A DNA stretch of 22,646 nucleotides from NCBI GenBank assembly GCA_900542265.1, contig UQML01000030.1, forward strand, positions 1 to 22,646. The letters are read 5' to 3'. A program made the translations under genes and the position numbers. The notes beneath the pieces were generated by a model that was given only the letters and a program-made list of their open reading frames with translations, made no database searches and had not been told where the DNA came from. This document shows, in pieces, positions 8,556-14,420 of this stretch. Source of the stretch: an uncultured Eggerthella sp. GTDB taxonomy: Bacteria > Actinomycetota > Coriobacteriia > Coriobacteriales > Eggerthellaceae. Within the stretch, counting starts at the first letter, position 1. The number at the start of each line of letters is the position of its first letter.

Positions 8556-8724
8556 ATGCATGAAGGCTTATTTGCAGCTTCTTTGCATGATCCTATCGTA
8601 ATAATAAAAAACGAACTCCCCAAAGTGGGGAGTTCGTGTAATTCTCTTATGGTGGAGGCGCGGAGAATCGAACTCCGGTCCATACTAAATCTGCAACGAA
8701 GCGCTACAGGCTTAGTCAGTGTTT
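8556..8724 (+). other. doubtful small ORF downstream of the ferredoxin
   Basis: AAGGTGGGGGAG lies just before ATG 8556, and an open frame beginning MHEGLFAASLHDPIVIIKNE runs on. It crosses the ssrA terminator and then the 3' part of ssrA on the opposite strand, and stops at about 8722-8724. No family is recognised. The good ribosome site suggests either a cut-off gene remnant or chance. A second ATG at 8560 gives only about 13 codons. Confidence 0.2.
8601..8637 (-). terminator. Rho-independent terminator of ssrA
   Basis: ACGAACTCCCC (8611-8621) and GGGGAGTTCGT (8627-8637) form a perfect 11-bp stem with a 5-nt loop. On the minus strand it is followed by TTTTTATTAT (8610-8601). It lies 12 bp past the tmRNA CCA end. 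Confidence 0.93.
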
Positions 8725-9012
8725 AAACTTCGAACAGATTCTGCCCACAGACAGGCGAAATCTGTTCTAGTCAGTTCAGGCTTAGACTCAATCATACTGG
8801 CTACGTATTGAGCGGCATTCCCTAAAAAATGATATCGCCCCCATGCCAGGGAAATGCAAGGGTTTGACACCTCGGGCTACAATTAAGCAGCTAAAGCGAG
8901 GTTGTTGTTTTGAGTTTTGCCAATTAACTTGACAGTACCCCTGTTTAACGTGGCGAGGAGACCACGACCTGCTCTTCGTATTGGACTTACCATGTCGAAA
9001 CCAGTCGCCCCC
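8650..9012 (-). ncRNA. ssrA: transfer-messenger RNA (tmRNA)
   Basis: tmRNA rescues stalled ribosomes and appends a degradation tag to the nascent peptide. On the minus strand the RNA begins GGGGGCGACTGGTTTCGACA (from 9012), a hallmark tmRNA 5' end. It ends with a T-arm GGAGTTCGATTCTCC and CGCCTCCACCA (3' end 8650). The 5' GGGGGCG pairs with 3' CGCCTCC over 7 bp with one G-U. The length is 363 nt, normal for a one-piece tmRNA. It has its own promoter and terminator on the minus strand. Confidence 0.97.
8883..8921 (-). other. tmRNA proteolysis-tag reading frame
   Basis: Inside ssrA the frame GGC AAA ACT CAA AAC AAC AAC CTC GCT TTA GCT GCT TAA encodes GKTQNNNLALAA and ends in the conserved ALAA plus stop. 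The bases before the resume codon (TTAATT) resemble the conserved U-A-x-U context that positions the ribosome. The resume codon GGC is inferred from that context. The stop and the ALAA end are read directly. Confidence 0.8.
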
Positions 9013-9045
9013 AAAGAAAAATATGTAGTTGTCAAAGGAATGTTT

Positions 9046-9073
9046 ATTCTACGCTGACTTTTGAATCTGTCAA
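9046..9073 (-). promoter_or_regulatory. sigma70-type promoter of ssrA
   Basis: On the minus strand, TTGACA (9073-9068) and TAGAAT (9051-9046) are separated by 16 bp. The predicted transcript start leaves about 27 nt of leader before the mature 5' end at 9012, to be removed by RNase P. Confidence 0.75.
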
Positions 9074-9217
9074 ATGAAGTGTGCAACATGTCTGAAAATC
9101 GTAAAAAATATGGAGAAAATCTAACAATATCGTGCAGAGCGTATTCGTATTACTTAAACCTAAGAAAGACCGTTAAATACCTTGATACGACATCGTTGCA
9201 CTAACCAAGAAATGACC

Positions 9218-9226
9218 TGATACAAT
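9218..9226 (+). promoter_or_regulatory. extended -10 promoter for the L,D-transpeptidase operon
   Basis: TGATACAAT is an extended -10 element (TG-n-TACAAT). No convincing -35 lies at the right distance. The leader would be about 80 nt and contains inverted repeats (see 9236-9274). Confidence 0.5.
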
Positions 9227-9235
9227 CTGAAAAAC

Positions 9236-9274
9236 ATACATGAGCCTCTCGTCTTGTTCAAGCATGTATAGAGG
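9236..9274 (+). promoter_or_regulatory. interleaved inverted repeats in the 5' leader
   Basis: ATACATG (9236-9242) can pair with CATGTAT (9263-9269), and CCTCT (9245-9249) can pair with AGAGG (9270-9274). The two helices interleave, so they would form alternative folds rather than one simple hairpin. No known riboswitch class is recognised. Confidence 0.3.
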
Positions 9275-9310
9275 TGTCATTTTACTAAAGGAAAGAACTG
9301 ACAATTTATT

Positions 9311-10729
9311 ATGGCCATTACTGCAAAACAAAAGAAGACGCTTACTATTGTGGGAATAGTTCTTGCTATTCTCGTTGCTATTTATGGAGCAGGTGTATTT
9401 TTTTTCTCTAATCATTTCTTCCCTAATACCATCATTGGACAAAATAGCCTCTCTCTCAAATCAACTGATGATTTTGCTCAATACATAAAAGATAAAGCTG
9501 ATAACTACGTGCTCTCGATCGAAGGGAAAGGCTTTTCTTTAAAGATCACGAAAGATGAAGCGGGTATTGCAATCGATGAAAATAAGATTGCTGTTGATGC
9601 ATGCCTTCATCAAAACTATTGGGCATGGCCAGTAGAAATACTGTTTGATCATGATGCCTCTGATGTCATCACTACAATGTATGATCAAGAAGCACTTACA
9701 CGGATACTTCAGCAAGCAGTTGCTGCATATAATGAGACTGTGCCAGCATCCGTTAACGCTACAATTGTGTATGACCCCGACACTGGATTTTGTATTGTTC
9801 AAGACGAGGTGTATGGATCTCAGATAGATGGAGCTGTTTTACTTGCACAGGTTGAGGAGTGTATCAAGTCTCTTATTGAAACCTGTGAAGTAACAGATGA
9901 AGATCTTATTAAGCCTACTATTTTAGCAAGCGATGAGCGATTCCCGGCTGCACTTGAAAAAGCACAAGGTTTTATAGGGGGGACTATCGCCTTGACGCTT
10001 AATGGGTCGGTACAGGCCGGTACGATAACAAAGGATCTCATTGGTAGTTGGCTCACTCTTGATGAGGCATTAATGCCAGGTATTAATGCGGAAAAGGTAC
10101 AAGCATGGGCAGATAGCTTAGCTGCGCAACTTAATACGGTGGGTACTAAGCGTAGTTACACACGTGCTGATGGCAAGGCAGTAACGGTCTCCGGAGGTTC
10201 TTTTGGCTGGAGTGTTGATACTAATGATTTGGCGCAAGATATTATTGACCACATCACCTCAGCTAATTTTGCTGCTATTGATATTCCCGTAAGCCAATCA
10301 GCAAACGTCTATAATGGACAAGGTAAGCGCGATTGGGGCGCTTATGTCGATATAGATTTATCAGAACAGCATGCTCGTTATTATGATGCGTCTGATAATT
10401 TATTGTATGAGTGCAATTTTGTATCAGGACTTCCACGTGATGGGCGTGCAACTCCTGAAGGTGTGTACTTTTTGAATGATAAGCAATCACCCTCAACTCT
10501 TGTTGGGTACAAGCCAAATGGTGAAAAAGACTATGAGACTCATGTCTCATATTGGATGCCTTTCATCCGTAATTCTATTGGTTTCCATGATGCAACCTGG
10601 CAATCCTCTTTTGGAGGAGATCGCTATAAGTCCCATGGTTCTCATGGATGCGTTAATCTGTCTCTTGCTGATGCTAAATGGTTCTACGAAAATCTTCCTA
10701 AGGGAACCTGTATGATTACTCATAGTTAA
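9311..10729 (+). CDS. membrane-anchored L,D-transpeptidase (YkuD domain)
   Basis: This is a predicted extracellular enzyme that forms 3-3 peptidoglycan cross-links or attaches proteins to the wall. The 472-aa protein has a short basic N-terminus and one transmembrane helix (about residues 11-33). A long extracytoplasmic region resembling the PG_binding_4 domain follows (roughly 45-300). A C-terminal YkuD domain begins near DWGAYVDIDLSEQHARYY. The catalytic box is SHGSHGCVNLSLADAKW, with His442/His445 and nucleophile Cys447. The Shine-Dalgarno-like AAAGGA (9287-9292) is 18 nt from ATG 9311, unusually far, and a stop at 9299 rules out an upstream start beyond it. murI follows after 23 bp. Confidence 0.93.
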   Translation: MAITAKQKKTLTIVGIVLAILVAIYGAGVFFFSNHFFPNTIIGQNSLSLKSTDDFAQYIKDKADNYVLSIEGKGFSLKITKDEAGIAIDENKIAVDACLHQNYWAWPVEILFDHDASDVITTMYDQEALTRILQQAVAAYNETVPASVNATIVYDPDTGFCIVQDEVYGSQIDGAVLLAQVEECIKSLIETCEVTDEDLIKPTILASDERFPAALEKAQGFIGGTIALTLNGSVQAGTITKDLIGSWLTLDEALMPGINAEKVQAWADSLAAQLNTVGTKRSYTRADGKAVTVSGGSFGWSVDTNDLAQDIIDHITSANFAAIDIPVSQSANVYNGQGKRDWGAYVDIDLSEQHARYYDASDNLLYECNFVSGLPRDGRATPEGVYFLNDKQSPSTLVGYKPNGEKDYETHVSYWMPFIRNSIGFHDATWQSSFGGDRYKSHGSHGCVNLSLADAKWFYENLPKGTCMITHS

Positions 10730-10752
10730 CAAGTGAGAGGAAGATCGTATTC

Positions 10753-11697
10753 ATGCCTGATGAGGCTTTTTACACACAACAACCCTATCGCTTTTTTGGA
10801 ATCCAAGAAGAAGGCATTTTAGGTACGCGTGAAGGTACCTGGAACAATGCACCTATTGGGGTGTTTGATTCTGGTTTTGGTGGCTTGACGGTAGCGCGTG
10901 AAATCATGAAAGCGCTTCCCAATGAGTCACTTATGTATGTGGGCGATACCGAGCATTGTCCCTATGGTCCGCGCACCATTGCAGAAGTTGAAAGCTTTGT
11001 CGTGCAGATTTGTCAGTGGCTTATTGATCGCGGCGTCAAGATGATTGTGATTGCATGTAATACCGCTACGGCTGCAGGGCTTAAAACGGCACAGGGACTC
11101 TTTGATGTCCCCATTATTGGTGTTGTTGAGCCGGGAGCACGAGCGGCTGCGCGTGCGACACTTAATAGGCGCGTGGGTGTTATTGCGACTAAGGGAACCA
11201 TAGAATCAAATGTCTATACAGATGCCATTAGAAATATTGATTCAGGTATTACTGTGTTTTCAACTGCAACACCACGTTTTGTTGAGATTGCAGAACTCGG
11301 TATCCAGATGGCAAAAGGTCCCATTGAAAATTACACTTCACTTGCTTCTAAAGTGTATATTCGTCCTGAATTCCAGGAGATTGCTCGTGATTATTTAGAT
11401 CCCCTCAAGCGCTGCGAGGTGGATACGCTTGTTTTAGGATGCACTCATTTTCCTCTGCTTAAAACGCTGATTGGCGGCATTATGGGAACGCGCGTAGTAT
11501 TGGTCTCGTCAGCTACTGAAGTCGCTCGAGATTGTGCTGACCTTCTTACGCGACGTGGTATTGCGTGTGAGCCAAACCACGAGCCAACGTATCAGTTCTT
11601 TTCATCAGGAGAAGACTTAGAGGATTTCAGAACATTTGGTACGCGTGTTTTGCGCTTTCCAATTCAGTATCTTAAACACGTTTCTTTTGACAAATAA
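10753..11697 (+). CDS. murI: glutamate racemase
   Basis: MurI is a cofactor-independent racemase that makes D-glutamate for the peptidoglycan stem peptide. The protein has IGVFDSGFGGLT (Asp39 region), YVGDTEHCPYG, and the two catalytic cysteines in IACNTATAA (Cys102) and LGCTHFPLL (Cys230). It is 314 aa long. About 32 residues precede the NAPIGVFDSG block where most racemases begin, and no ATG/GTG/TTG start lies between them, so the N-terminal extension looks real. GAGAGG precedes the ATG. It lies between the L,D-transpeptidase and rdgB and is probably cotranscribed with both. Confidence 0.96.
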   Translation: MPDEAFYTQQPYRFFGIQEEGILGTREGTWNNAPIGVFDSGFGGLTVAREIMKALPNESLMYVGDTEHCPYGPRTIAEVESFVVQICQWLIDRGVKMIVIACNTATAAGLKTAQGLFDVPIIGVVEPGARAAARATLNRRVGVIATKGTIESNVYTDAIRNIDSGITVFSTATPRFVEIAELGIQMAKGPIENYTSLASKVYIRPEFQEIARDYLDPLKRCEVDTLVLGCTHFPLLKTLIGGIMGTRVVLVSSATEVARDCADLLTRRGIACEPNHEPTYQFFSSGEDLEDFRTFGTRVLRFPIQYLKHVSFDK

Positions 11698-11730
11698 CTC
11701 TACTGAAAATAATTCTATTCAAGATAAGGA

Positions 11731-12357
11731 ATGACTATCACTATGTCAGATGCCATCAACAAAACAGTGATTATTGCAACTAACAATGCTCACAAAGTCG
11801 AAGAGATTGAATCAGCGCTTACCTTTGAAGGTTGGGAATTTGCAAGCCTCAAAGATGCAGGAATTATCTCAAACCCTGATGAAACGGGTACTACTTTTCT
11901 TGAAAATGCGCGTATTAAAGCTCGCGCTGTTTACGATCAAACAGGTAGTGCGGTCTTGGCGGATGACTCTGGCCTAATCGTTGATGCACTCGAGGGAGCC
12001 CCCGGTGTGTATTCTTCACGATATGCCGGCGAGGATGGAAATGATGCGGCCAATAATGCCAAACTTTTGAACGAACTGCGCGATGTGCCTGATGGGAAGC
12101 GAACGGCGCGTTTTGCATGTGTGCTCGTGTTTATTGATGAAGATGGAACAGAAATTGATGCTGAAGGTTTTATAGAGGGTGTAATAGGGTATGAATTAGT
12201 GGGCGATGAGGGGTTTGGATATGACCCGCTTTTCTTGCCTGACGAGTTTGATCATACCAAGAGTTTGGCGCAAGTTTCTCAGGCTGAAAAGAACCAAATA
12301 TCCCATCGTGGGTGCGCATTACAAAACTTACGAAAAAAACTTCTTCCATCTTGCTAA
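11731..12357 (+). CDS. rdgB: XTP/dITP diphosphatase (non-canonical purine NTP pyrophosphatase)
   Basis: This is a house-cleaning enzyme that hydrolyses XTP, ITP and dITP to the monophosphates, keeping deaminated purines out of nucleic acids. It belongs to the Ham1/RdgB family. Motifs are IIATNNAHKVEEI (near the N-terminus), VLADDSGLIVDALEGAPGVYSSRYAG, GFGYDPLFLPD and the late SHRGCALQNL. It is 208 aa from ATG 11731. An in-frame ATG at 11743 gives 204 aa. AAGGA (11726-11730) abuts the first ATG but is 12 nt from the second, so the start is uncertain. It follows murI by 33 bp, a common pairing. Confidence 0.95.
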   Translation: MTITMSDAINKTVIIATNNAHKVEEIESALTFEGWEFASLKDAGIISNPDETGTTFLENARIKARAVYDQTGSAVLADDSGLIVDALEGAPGVYSSRYAGEDGNDAANNAKLLNELRDVPDGKRTARFACVLVFIDEDGTEIDAEGFIEGVIGYELVGDEGFGYDPLFLPDEFDHTKSLAQVSQAEKNQISHRGCALQNLRKKLLPSC

Positions 12358-12365
12358 TTTTTTGC

Positions 12366-12371
12366 TATACT
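12366..12371 (+). promoter_or_regulatory. candidate -10 of the tRNA-Pro/Gly/Arg cluster
   Basis: TATACT lies 19 bp before tRNA-Pro, in the short gap after rdgB. No strong -35 is visible, so this is a weak call. Confidence 0.35.
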
Positions 12372-12390
12372 ATCGTCTTGCGTAATCGAT

Positions 12391-12467
12391 CGGGATGTGG
12401 CGCAGTCTGGTAGCGCGCCTGCTTTGGGAGCAGGATGTCGCAGGTTCGAATCCTGTCATCCCGACCA
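12391..12467 (+). tRNA. tRNA-Pro(TGG)
   Basis: The acceptor arm CGGGATG pairs with CATCCCG, followed by A and an encoded CCA. The anticodon arm CCTGC-TTTGGGA-GCAGG has TGG at positions 34-36. The T arm is CAGGTTCGAATCCTG. It is the first of three tandem tRNAs. Confidence 0.97.
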
Positions 12468-12472
12468 TTTTC

Positions 12473-12546
12473 GCGGGTGTAGTTCAATGGTAGAACTCCA
12501 GCCTTCCAAGCTGGTCACGCGGGTTCGATTCCCGTCACCCGCTCCA
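12473..12546 (+). tRNA. tRNA-Gly(TCC)
   Basis: The acceptor arm GCGGGTG pairs with CACCCGC, followed by T and an encoded CCA. The anticodon loop CTTCCAA has TCC. The T arm is CGGGTTCGATTCCCG. It lies 5 nt after tRNA-Pro and is a substrate of the GlyQS enzyme encoded in this window. Confidence 0.97.
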
Positions 12547-12558
12547 GAAAATACCAGT

Positions 12559-12583
12559 AAGGCTCCTTCATGGGGCTTTTTTA
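12559..12583 (+). terminator. terminator-like hairpin between tRNA-Gly and tRNA-Arg
   Basis: AAGGCTCC (12559-12566), a TTCAT loop and GGGGCTTT form a GC-rich stem followed by a T-run. It ends only a few bases before tRNA-Arg, leaving almost no room for a separate promoter. Confidence 0.6.
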
Positions 12584-12588
12584 TTTGA

Positions 12589-12665
12589 GCGCCCATAGCT
12601 CAGCTGGATAGAGCAGTGGACTTCTAATCCAAAGGTCGTAGGTTCGAATCCTACTGGGCGCGCCA
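12589..12665 (+). tRNA. tRNA-Arg(TCT)
   Basis: The acceptor arm GCGCCCA pairs with TGGGCGC, followed by G and an encoded CCA. The anticodon loop CTTCTAA has TCT. The T arm is TAGGTTCGAATCCTA. An AT-rich accessory stretch begins right after its 3' end. The charging enzyme gene argS is at 16395. Confidence 0.97.
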
Positions 12666-12724
12666 TCCTTTTCATCTTGGCATCATAAAGTCTGTATACT
12701 AGATTACCCATTTCATATTACTAA

Positions 12725-12746
12725 TTAAAGGAAATTATTCCTTTAA
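12725..12746. repeat. AT-rich perfect inverted repeat
   Basis: TTAAAGGAA and TTCCTTTAA form a 9-bp perfect stem around an ATTA loop, 60 bp past tRNA-Arg. There is no adjacent T-run on either strand, so it is not a clear terminator. Confidence 0.35.
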
Positions 12747-12864
12747 AAACCATTGTCTGATCTGGGGAATTAAGAAAAAATACACCTTTAGAAACATAAA
12801 CTTTTTCGGAATATTACTGTTTTGCATCAATGTTTTGTTATCAATACAGAAAAGGAATCTAATA

Positions 12865-13119
12865 TTGAAAAAGAATTTCGTTTGTTTGATTTTGTCGATA
12901 TGTCTTTCAATACCAATTTTTCTATTATTAAGCTTTTTATTTAAGTATGTTCTTGTAGCTTCAATCACTTTTGTAACAGGTTCCCCATTTTATGCAGCAT
13001 GTATATTGAGTGAGCATAAAATCTTGTTTTATGCACCATCCATTCTTGCAGCAATACTCTATCCAGTGATGAGCTTTTTGTTCTATAAGTTGTTTACCAA
13101 GTATAAAAATAAGGATTGA
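12865..13119 (+). CDS. small hydrophobic membrane protein, unknown function
   Basis: I do not recognise this family. From TTG 12865 it is 84 aa, beginning MKKNFVCLILSICLSIPIF and ending in the basic KLFTKYKNKD. Three hydrophobic stretches are visible, at about residues 4-25, 28-49 and 55-77, so it should lie in the membrane. I chose TTG 12865 because AAAAGG (12850-12855) sits 9 nt upstream; an in-frame TTG at 12835 adds ten residues but has no good ribosome site. The frame stays open back to 12703 without an ATG, and that stretch also encodes a hydrophobic run, so an N-terminal loss is possible. It is AT-rich with frequent ATA/TTA codons, unlike the housekeeping genes around it. Confidence 0.55.
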   Translation: MKKNFVCLILSICLSIPIFLLLSFLFKYVLVASITFVTGSPFYAACILSEHKILFYAPSILAAILYPVMSFLFYKLFTKYKNKD

Positions 13120-13122
13120 TCA

Positions 13123-13159
13123 GGAATAATGCAAAAAGATGCATCTGACATATTATTCC
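13123..13159. promoter_or_regulatory. inverted repeat between the two accessory genes
   Basis: GGAATAAT (13123-13130) pairs with ATTATTCC (13152-13159). The 21-nt loop itself contains the palindrome AGATGCATCT. It could be a weak terminator of the membrane protein gene or a structured leader of the next gene. Confidence 0.35.
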
Positions 13160-13180
13160 TTCTACTTAGGAGAACAATAC

Positions 13181-13893
13181 ATGGCTACTGAAAAAACTTA
13201 TCTAGAAGAGAAGTTTTAGGTGTTGCTGGATTTACTGCAATTGGTTCTTTTGTTCCGTCTTTTATAAATCCCAATAGTGTTTTTGCCTCGATTAATAATA
13301 CTGATTCACAACCTACAAATCTCTTGATTCCGAAATTTCAAGGACAGCTGTTAACTAAAGACGAACATGTGATTGCTGCAACAAATGGAGATGGTGTCTC
13401 GACTTTCAAGCTTGACGAAAGCATACCTGACTTCATTTTAAGAGATTCAATGACAATGAATTCAATTGATGAAGCTGCTCAATCTGTTGAATACTCTGTT
13501 GAGTTAATCGGTCCTGACTTAATTAGTTCCTGCATAGATAAAGACACGAGTCAGAAATTATCATATGCAACGATTAAAGCAGGCTTAACTTATTATATGG
13601 GGAATAATGGCGGTATGATTAAAGTGACTGAAGGATGGAGAGAAGTCAGTGTAGCAAATTATGTTGTAGTTGAAGGATCTGGAATTGCTGTATCTCAAAG
13701 TGCGCTTGGCAGTTATGGATTAAGTAAAAACTTCAAAACAGGAAAATGCTCTATTACTACGGGGTGGAATTATGCGCCATATATACTTTCTGATGAAACT
13801 TTTTATACTAATTTAAATGGCATTATGTGCGATAGTGCGATATACATCACTGGTATGAGCGATAATATTTTGAGAATTACTTGTTCTGTTTAG
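13181..13893 (+). pseudogene. Tat-exported protein of unknown function, frameshifted at a poly-A tract
   Basis: ATG 13181 has an excellent ribosome site (AGGAGA, 13168-13173), but its frame stops at 13217-13219 after MATEKTYLEEKF. A second frame is open from 13192 to the TAG at 13891-13893. If the A6 run at 13191-13196 had one more A, the frames would join, giving MATEKNLSRREVLGVAGF and then a hydrophobic helix and the VFAS cleavage-like end. That is a textbook twin-arginine (S-R-R-x-x-L) signal peptide, and the whole protein would be 237 aa. The mature part has no recognised domain; it is polar and Ser/Thr/Asn-rich with three cysteines (SSCID, GKCSI, IMCDS), plus one near the end (ITCSV). 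The gene is either a pseudogene, phase-variable, or intact with a base lost in assembly. Composition is AT-rich like the upstream membrane gene. Confidence 0.7.
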
Positions 13894-13957
13894 GTCTTTA
13901 ATTAATCTTCAAATCAAATGTAATGATGTCGCATATTTGATTTCGTGGAAGCATTTT

Positions 13958-14182
13958 CTATTTTAGGTGTTTGTAAGCTTTTTGATTGAATTTATCGAAG
14001 ATTAGTTGAACTTCTCCTATATTGACATTGCTTAAAAAGTGTTCTTTCAGGAAGTATTCATTGAGAAAAACGTTGACGTTTTCGTCGGTACCACGTTGGT
14101 AAGGATAATGTTGTAGCGCGAAATAAAATTTGATTCCGATCGTCTCAACGATGGCTGGTTTAGTCTTTCCTTGGCATACAAG
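13958..14182 (-). pseudogene. IS30-family transposase, C-terminal remnant
   Basis: On the minus strand, the frame between a TAG at 14183-14185 and the TAG at 13958-13960 reads GIKFYFALQHYPYQRGTDEN and then VNVFLNEYFLKEHFLSNVNI. It matches the IS30 pattern of a YFADPYxxWQRGTNENTNG block, with the last catalytic Glu of the DDE triad in DEN, followed by LLRxYFPKGTDF. Upstream the similarity fades into other frames with stops, and no start codon, DNA-binding domain or terminal inverted repeats were found, so it is a decayed 3' fragment. The normal NNRPRK-like ending is also changed (FNQKAYKHLK). Confidence 0.75.
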
Positions 14183-14410
14183 CTACGGGATGCTCTCGTG
14201 TCTCTAAAATAGATGTTCACGGTGGTGTACGGCAGGCCTTCTTAGATATTCTCATAAGCATTATTTTATAGAAGGCTCGTGCGCCACCATTGTTGAGCGC
14301 TGTTATATTTAGAACGAAGATTCAAGCTCCTTTTTATCCTGATAAAGCGATACAATAGTGCTTTATTTCAAAAGTTCTTCCTATTCATTGGGAACCTAAA
14401 AAGATAAAAG
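14183..14410. other. non-coding stretch between the IS remnant and the ornithine carbamoyltransferase gene
   Basis: No intact gene is seen here. Part of it (to about 14290) is probably further decayed transposase sequence on the minus strand, in broken frames. A GATACAAT at 14349-14356 may be the -10 of the downstream gene, without a convincing -35. Confidence 0.4.
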
Positions 14411-14420
14411 GAGAGAGCAC

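Noticed and set aside
8883..9089. 68-codon minus-strand ORF ending ALAA
   Set aside because: Only the last 12 codons are real, as the tmRNA tag; the rest is tmRNA and promoter sequence.
12397..12588. 63-codon ORF across the tRNA-Pro and tRNA-Gly genes
   Set aside because: It is a translation of two clear tRNA genes and has no ribosome site.
12735..12968. 77-codon minus-strand ORF after tRNA-Arg
   Set aside because: It overlaps the membrane-protein frame, which has a better ribosome site and a membrane-like pattern.
12655..14290. Possible attachment-site repeat: GCGCCA at the tRNA-Arg end and again near 14281
   Set aside because: Only six bases match, which is expected by chance; no integrase is nearby.
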